The translations under genes and the position numbers were made by a program. The notes below the pieces were generated by a model that made no database searches, was not told the origin of the DNA, and saw only the letters and a program-made list of their open reading frames with translations. This document shows, one piece after another, positions 57,744 through 64,000 of a stretch of 64,000 bases of DNA (position 1 is the stretch's first letter; every line of letters begins with the position of its first letter). Origin of the DNA: Trichosphaerium sp. ATCC 40318 (lineage: Eukaryota > Discosea > Flabellinia > Trichosidae); the NCBI GenBank assembly GCA_038496445.1, contig JALMLS010000255.1:248001-312000 (forward strand), given 5' to 3'.

Positions 57744-60516
57744 ATGGACCCAATTTACGTTGTGAGAGGTGTTTTGGGTTGTATTTGATGCGAACAAGGT
57801 ACAAGAGCCCGCAAAATTGTAATTGACCCGTTCAGCCGCTTAATAGCACGTACGAGCGAGCGTGCTTACACCGAGCACCATGTATTGCACTTTAACGCAG
57901 TAGCGAAAGATCTAGGTGTTAAGTTACTGAGCGGTTGGTACACTGTGGCTACAAAAGACTTTGCTCTCCACTCTAGCCTCCTGCGCAGGTAAATGCAATT
58001 TTTTTTTGACAGGTGTCACAATCCGCGTCATGACTCCTCTTGCAGATACAACAATTCTCTCCAGCGCGCATTAATACACAATTTCCCACAGTACGAGTGG
58101 GAAGCTTGGCGCTTCATGTACGCAAGTGTCGTTTGGTTTGAAGCGTAACAATCTTGCAAGAAATACACGCTCAGGGTACTGGAATTTCGTTAGCAATCAG
58201 CGTGACCAGTTCGACTACTTTGCGGAACTACTGAATATTAAGTATTTGGATGGATGGTACAATGTAGTGAACGATGACATTCTACATCTGCCATCCGGCG
58301 CAAGCATTTTGCAGAAGTACGGCCACCCCTTCGAGAAACTCGTTTTGTTTTGTTTTGTCTATTTGCTCAACCTGTGTGCCAGGTACAACTTCTCCCTTTC
58401 AACTGCCTTATCGACTATTTATCCTCAATACTCTTGGCAGATGTATCGGTTTCTGTAAGCAAGTATCCATGAGATGGCGCTCATATTTATAATTAGGAAT
58501 GCTCCAAACCAGTATTATGACTCTGTAGACGCACAAAGATACAAACTTGAGTACGTCGCAGAGGCTATAGGTGTTGCTACCCTTGACGCTTGGTACAATG
58601 TATCTTGTAGCCAATTCATTGAGTATGGAGGTGGTAGTTTGCTGCAGAGGTACCAATGATTTTACAACACTTCAAAGGTTGACGAATATTTGCAGATTCA
58701 GTAGTTCTGTAGAGTTGATGCTTCAAACTCTTCTTCCTTCTTACAGCTGGCAGTTTGTACCGTCTGTTGCAACTCAAAAAACTAAAGCTCAGATGAACGA
58801 TATAGCAGAGTTATTGAATGTTACAGAGGTAACTGAATGGTATACCACACTAGAATCCCAAATCGTTGAGCACGGTGGAGCTTCAATAATCAATAAGTAT
58901 GGGTCATATTTCAAGTTACTTGTTGCTTTGTATCCTCAACACAACTGGGACGAGAGCAGGCTAACGTACGTGCTCTAACTCATATCACTTGTAGCACCAC
59001 TAATCGCATCTATCCAGTAAATCTCAGCGGTATACAGAAGCCATCACCAAGGAGAGAAATACACTAATAGACATTGGCAAAAAATTAGGCGTCTCAAAGC
59101 TTGAAGATTGGTACAGTGTGCCAAAACGCAAAATACGTAAAGTCAATGGCAGCTTCTTTAGAAAGTACAATTTCAATCATCACCCAATACAACGCGCTAA
59201 TGTTTGCGCCAGATACCATTATTCTTTGTTGTATACTTTGCAAGTTGTGTTCCCAGAAGTGAAGTGGATACCCACTAAGTTCACGTGCGTTTGTAGTTTT
59301 TTACAACATTAGTTAACGACAATCAAGCGCACATAGCCTTCGCACGATGACAAGGCAACAACATGAAAAGACACTACAGACTTTGAGCCGTAAAATGGGA
59401 TTGAAAGTTTTGGATGACTGGCGTATTGTTAGCACAAAAAAAATACAACACGCTGGAGGTGCAGAAATACTTGCAACGTACTTCTGTTCTCTGTGCGACA
59501 CGCTGCAACTTATTCTGTTGAAGGTATCGAAATTCAATCTCCACTATGTTACGTGTTGTGTTTCCTTTCCATGAATGGACGTTTGACAAGTACCCCCATG
59601 GCTATTGGCAAGAAGAATCTAATCAAGTGGCGTTCCTTCTAGATGTCACCAAAAAATTACACATTACAGAGATGGCACATTGGTACTTTTTCACCAACAA
59701 CTTCAACAATTGCTTTTGCTCTAAACACATATGCAGGTATCGGGTATCTGGTAGTCAATTAGTGCAGCTTGGAAGTGCTACGATCGCAGCCATGTTCCCA
59801 CGTATACTACAACGGCTTGACCCAACTTTCAACTGGGATTGGTCACGCTTCGCGCCCTCCAAAGCAACACAACAGTAAGGCCACCACGAACGTATGTAAG
59901 ACCTAATATCGCTTTTTTTGCAGTTTGCTTGTGTCTCACCTCAGATCATTACTACCATACTGCTCCATTGAAGAAGAAAGATTTATTGATATCCGGGATC
60001 CTACAAGCGGCAACTTGTCCGTTGACATTTTCATCTCAGAATACAATTTGGCGATAGAATACCAAGGTACGATAGTGATAAGCACGTGATTTGCGGAGGT
60101 GCACCTCTTAATGTTAGAGTAGGAGAACAGCACTTTCATGACTTGATGCCCCAGGGAGCTCCGTCTTTATCAATTCTTGCGCGTGATGCTGAGAAGGCGC
60201 AGCACTGCAGCGATGCAGGTAATCTTAGTTCTACGTAACAAAACTCTCATATTTTGAAACATAGGCGTCAGACTGTTGATTATACCGTACACATGGAAAG
60301 GTGACATAGATACCATTGCCGCCACATTAAATTGGTACATTCCTGAGATAAACTTGCCTGTATCCAGCGCTGTAGTGCCACTGTCAGCGGTGCCACCAGG
60401 TCTTAAAGGTACAAAGCCTATCACAATGATTTATTTATGTTAACAACATGTTTACAGATCAACAGCGATTCATGTCACCGAGATCTTGCCTAGTTTCTTC
60501 GAGCACAACATCATAA
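57744..60516 (+). CDS. Seven-repeat protein with C-terminal PD-(D/E)XK-like nuclease domain
   Basis: Start MDPIYVVRG, then repeats such as GVKLLSGWYTVATKDF ... SLLRR, intron, YNNSLQRALIHNFPQYEWEA; YWNFVSNQRDQFDYFAELLN, LDGWYNV; LDAWYNVS, YGGGSLLQR; TEWYTT, VEHGGASIINKYG; LEDWYSVP; LDDWRIVS, HAGGAEIL. The last repeat has an intron in HW|YRVSGSQLVQLGSAT, the same place as in the 50821 gene. Nuclease-like end: LLPYCSIEEERFIDIRDP, LSVDIFISEYNLAIEYQG, intron, EQHFHDLMPQ, LARDAEKAQHCSDAGVR, IIPYTWKGDIDTIAATLNW. The W of PYWW is T-W here. Closest relative is the gene at 50821. Ends RSCLVSSSTTS. Confidence 0.8.
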
Positions 60517-60703
60517 ACACCCTTTGTACATTCTCTTGTATTGTAATCTTTAAACGAGACTCCGAGTTTCACAGTTTTTTTTCACTTTTTTTTTGTATCT
60601 GAGAGTTGACTTAGTTACTTTTGCTGAGTTAGTTGCGAATTAAGCAAACTTAGTAAGTCAAATCCCAAAACGCAAGTTACCGATTTCGTTACGCTCAGCA
60701 CTG

Positions 60704-63700
60704 ATGACCTCCTGGCGAGTGTCAGAAGGAGTTGTAGTGGGTACGTGCCAAATAGACGTTGTTTTCGTTTCTTTGTTCCTAACAGAGCTGGCTAGTTGTG
60801 TACCCGTACAAGGGCGAAAAAACACACCACATTGCACTCAAATTTGGGGACCTAGTGCGCCTTCAAGAAGAAACCGCCGATGGCGGTTGGTACAAGGGCG
60901 AGGTCATTAAAACCAAGCAAAGGGGTGTATTTCCTGCAAGTTTTGTTCAACGTACACGGAAGGTAGAACCAGTAATGGTCGAGCTTAGGGAAGCTATTCG
61001 CGAATGGAACAAGTTAATGAAGGATTTGTTTATGGCACGCTCCATTTCAAGCACTATGCATAATTTTGGCCAAATCCGCAATTAAACGCTTATTCAACGT
61101 AACAGGCACGAAAAACAGCAAAATACAAGCAAGTCAGTCACAGAATTGGCGTACTGCTCACTTGGTATCGGAAAATGACAAATACACCCAGTGGCGTAAG
61201 GCACATGCCATTTGTATTATTTTCTTATCATTTAATAGCGTGAAGCCGAGCGAATAAAGGCGTTAGTGGCTGATAAAATAGAAGAGGCAACTATTTTTTT
61301 TTTGTTTCTCTTTTTCTGCTGGCCATCAGCCCTCCAGTTAACAATCCTATAGGGTAGAAGACTTATGGGATTAGACATGATGGTACGTACGCCATCAGGA
61401 GATGCTGCAACAGAGGTGAACACGCCCATCATCGAGTTGTACAAGCTGGTAAGTGCCGATCTATCAATATCATAATTTTTTGCACATGTCAATCTTTTGT
61501 TCTCTATGTCAGTACACTGATATAAATTTTTTTTATAGCATAGGACATTTAAAGAAAAAGCGTCTCATAGTTTAAACCAAGAGAAGCCTGAAATCAGTGC
61601 GTGTTGTTTTAGTGCGTGAATTCAAATAATAATTCATTTTCCCTTTGTAGCACCTACATCAATACGTCACATGTTCTTCCATCGACTTGTGTTAAATAAG
61701 AAAAACTCCAAAAGAAGTAAAAAGACTAGGTTTGGTGGACCTAGGAGACACTTGCTGTTGGAACTGAAGACGCTTATGTTCAAAGCCGGAGAACCTACTG
61801 AACAGACTGAACTTTTTTTCAGCTTGTATAGCCTCTCCAAAGCACAAATGCTAACGGAGCCATACCAATTAGTGTTGACACAACAAGGTATGCCCGTAGA
61901 CGAGAACAAACTAAACAATATGCGAACTATCTTTGAGGTACATAGCTCCTTCCTTCATAAAAAGAGCATGAGAAAAAGGTAACATTATTATAGGACGTAA
62001 CGCACAAAGAACTTCTCTCAGATATTTGGATTGTATGCCGTGTTGTAAGGGCAGGGTCACTGCTAGGTAAAAGTACATCGAAAAAGACAAAAGAGTCAAA
62101 GCAAGCACTAGTGCGCATGCCGTTTGCATGTGGTGTACTCAATCTAGGAACAGGTAATGACATATTTTACTGAGTACATTCATCCAACTAAAGGACATTG
62201 TAGCATCACTAAAGCTCAAAGAAACAGAGAATAATATCGGTCTATATGCCTGTAAAGATGATCAGTTCTGGAATTTGCATGAATGTACGACCCAAAGTGC
62301 TTGTTATCAGCGCATTCAAGGTTTGCTCACATTTATCCTAGTTATTATAAAGAAACAAAATACAGCAACACAAGGAAACAAAACACAACGCAGCAAAGAA
62401 CCAAAAATTACAGAGTTACCAAATAAGGTATATAGAGCGCACTTTATCAGAACAGGGAAAACAGATTGCTAAACTATGGTTTAGGGACTATGCCTTGGCT
62501 TGACTATAATAAACGGAGAGCTTAGCCAATGGAAGGGTGCCAAGGCCAAAATATGCACAACAAGAAGGCTCAGTACGTTTTTTGTTTATGACTTCTCTTA
62601 TGTTTAAATAACAACTAATTCAAAAAACCAGAGCCTGTTTTGAATCCAGAAGGCTATGTTGGTCGTAATGATCTGTATGTTTCGGTTCCTGAGGTAGTGT
62701 TTGGTGCAAGTGGTGCTCCTAGAAACATTGAATTGACGATTCAAGTCAGACAAGCCAATGGCAAGGTAAGATAAGATTGAATCTGACATGATCTGTTAAT
62801 GGTGACTAATTTTACTGGCAGATTGTAGACGGCGCAATCGTTACTGGAGTTGGGGAAGCAAAATCCTCAGAATACAAATCGTGGATAGTGCATCACAGCA
62901 ACCAGCCCAAGTGGGGAGAGGTTGTTCGTATAACCATACCGCCTTCCATGTTTCAACATTGCCATCTATTTCTCTCTTTTCGCCACTGTACATCCCATAA
63001 AGGCACGTTACATCCTTTTATCTAGATTATGTCTAACGTATTGAACCAGATAAGGAGAAAGATAACTTTGCGTTTGGTTTCATTCGTCTCACCAACCCAG
63101 ATGGCCATGCCCTTGAGGTACGAAGTTACAACATCCTCTGCTATCCATAACCAGTATGTAGGACGGCGTGCGCAGTGTTGAGGCGTACAAATTTGCAAAA
63201 GGGGTAGATGCTAACTCCAAATCAAAAGCATTTTGGTTGAATGCAAAGGCACTTACTGCTAGTACGCTCTAATGGTAAATACCTACACGTGTGTTTATTT
63301 TTTTTATTAGATGATGATAAAAAAGGCAAAGTTCAATTGCGTAAGGGCGATAGTATCTCTATACAAACAAAACTTGTGTCTGCCTCAATCACGCAAAACA
63401 GTACGCTCACATATATCGATCAGTATTGTATGCTAATTGGTTTAAGATTGGCTACACTTGCTCTTACGTTGGGAAACATTAACACCTGCCAAACTCGAAG
63501 TTGTTTTGGGTAGGCTGACATTTATAGGCATCAATGAGATTGTCAAGGTGCGTAATCAACTATTAATCGCATAGTGAAGATTAATCAATGTATCCATAGT
63601 TCCTACCTGACGTTTTCAACGCAATGTTTTCTATTTTAGAGAAAGGACGAAACAAGTTTGCCTCATTAATGTGCGATCACAGCCACTCTTTAACTTCAAC

Positions 63701-64000
63701 TCACCTTTTCTAAAGCGTCACACCACTTACCAATATTATTGGTATTTTGGTTGACACAAAAAAGAATGAAGTGTCCCAAGCAAATCGCCTTGCACTAGAT
63801 GCATATATTCAACACATCTTCCCTGGAAAGGAGGTTCATGCAGATAAGCTAGTGCGCGCATTGGGCAGTACATTTGCTGGCTATACTCAACGAAAAGTGG
63901 GAGACATAATTAAGATGATAAAGGCCTTTGAGTATATCATTAGATTTATTGTGAGAGCACGTTCTTTGACGAACTCTCTGCAGTCTGCAGGTACAAAGAT
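60704..64000 (+). CDS. DOCK-family guanine nucleotide exchange factor, partial (3' end off window)
   Basis: MTSWRVSEGVV joins an SH3 domain (SWLVVYPYKGEKTHHIALKF, GDLVRLQEE, GGWYKGEV, RGVFPASFV). The DOCK N-terminal helical region follows (REAIREWNKLMKDLF, GRRLMGLDMMVRTPSG, IIELYKLHRTF), then GEPTEQTELFFSLYSLSKAQ, DVTHKELLSDIWIVCRVVRA. DHR-1 (C2-like, phosphoinositide-binding) starts near 62640: GYVGRNDLYVSVPEVVFG, NIELTIQVRQANG, YKSWIVHHSNQPKWGEVV, ITIPPSMFQHCHLFLSF. After it come FLPDVFNAMFSILEKG and helical repeats to the window edge. The catalytic DHR-2 is not reached. The SH3 at the N-terminus places it with DOCK-A/B (DOCK1/2/5-like), activators of Rac. Confidence 0.88.

Noticed and set aside
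10-64000. tRNA, rRNA or CRISPR
   Set aside because: No cloverleaf with A/B boxes, no rRNA core sequence and no direct-repeat/spacer array was seen by eye; the only regular array (13181-13386) is degenerate and inside a transposon.

Overview
The window is nuclear DNA from a gene-dense, intron-rich eukaryote, probably a free-living protist. Almost every gene is cut by short spliceosomal introns (mostly about 40-110 nt). Many introns begin with GTAC rather than the usual GTAAG or GTGAG; all four introns of the TCTP gene do. An RhoGEF with three calponin-homology domains, a second RhoGEF and a DOCK protein fit an Amoebozoa-like lineage best, but this is inference. No rRNA, tRNA or CRISPR was seen. 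Coordinates of multi-exon genes run from first ATG to stop and include introns, which I placed by eye from reading frame and homology.

Layout. 1-751: 5' part of a PH-domain gene and a small basic ORF. 928-4032: histidine phosphatase, then a protein with an ADP-ribosyltransferase-like (DUF3990-like) region. 4151-10532 (minus): triple-CH RhoGEF and sphingosine-1-phosphate lyase. 10.8-17.2 kb: AT-rich block of decayed DNA transposons (a 3.2 kb Harbinger-like element with 12 bp terminal inverted repeats, and a Tc1/IS630-like remnant) with inverted and tandem repeats. 17.4-30.8 kb: APD-like membrane glycoprotein, RhoGEF with a C-terminal CaaX box, TCTP, proteasome beta1, type I DnaJ, two unrecognised membrane proteins and an EF-hand/C2-like protein. 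30.9-38.3 kb: broken glycosidase-like gene, syntaxin with an odd tail, cyclin B, SETD9-like methyltransferase, a three-repeat protein and an F-box/MORN protein. 38.3-50.8 kb: SIN3, a secreted protein, RtcB RNA ligase with an N-terminal DCX/ubiquitin-like domain, a zinc-finger terminal uridylyltransferase, an SDR oxidoreductase and an RNA-ligase-like protein. 50.8-64 kb: two repeat-plus-nuclease genes flanking an LRR receptor and a fatty-acid desaturase, then a DOCK gene running off the end.

The most interesting signal is a three-member family (35430-36363, 50821-53283, 57744-60516). Each member is a tandem array of repeats of about 60-75 residues with a strict signature: LDDWY-like, then GGxGLL, then YPxYxW. 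Two members end in a PD-(D/E)XK-like domain with the motif EYQG(E)xHF. Intron positions repeat with the protein repeats, so the arrays grew by exon duplication. A repeat array joined to a nuclease suggests modular nucleic-acid recognition, which is hypothesis only. Its neighbours include an RtcB ligase, a TUTase and an RNA-ligase-like protein, so an RNA end-processing neighbourhood is possible.
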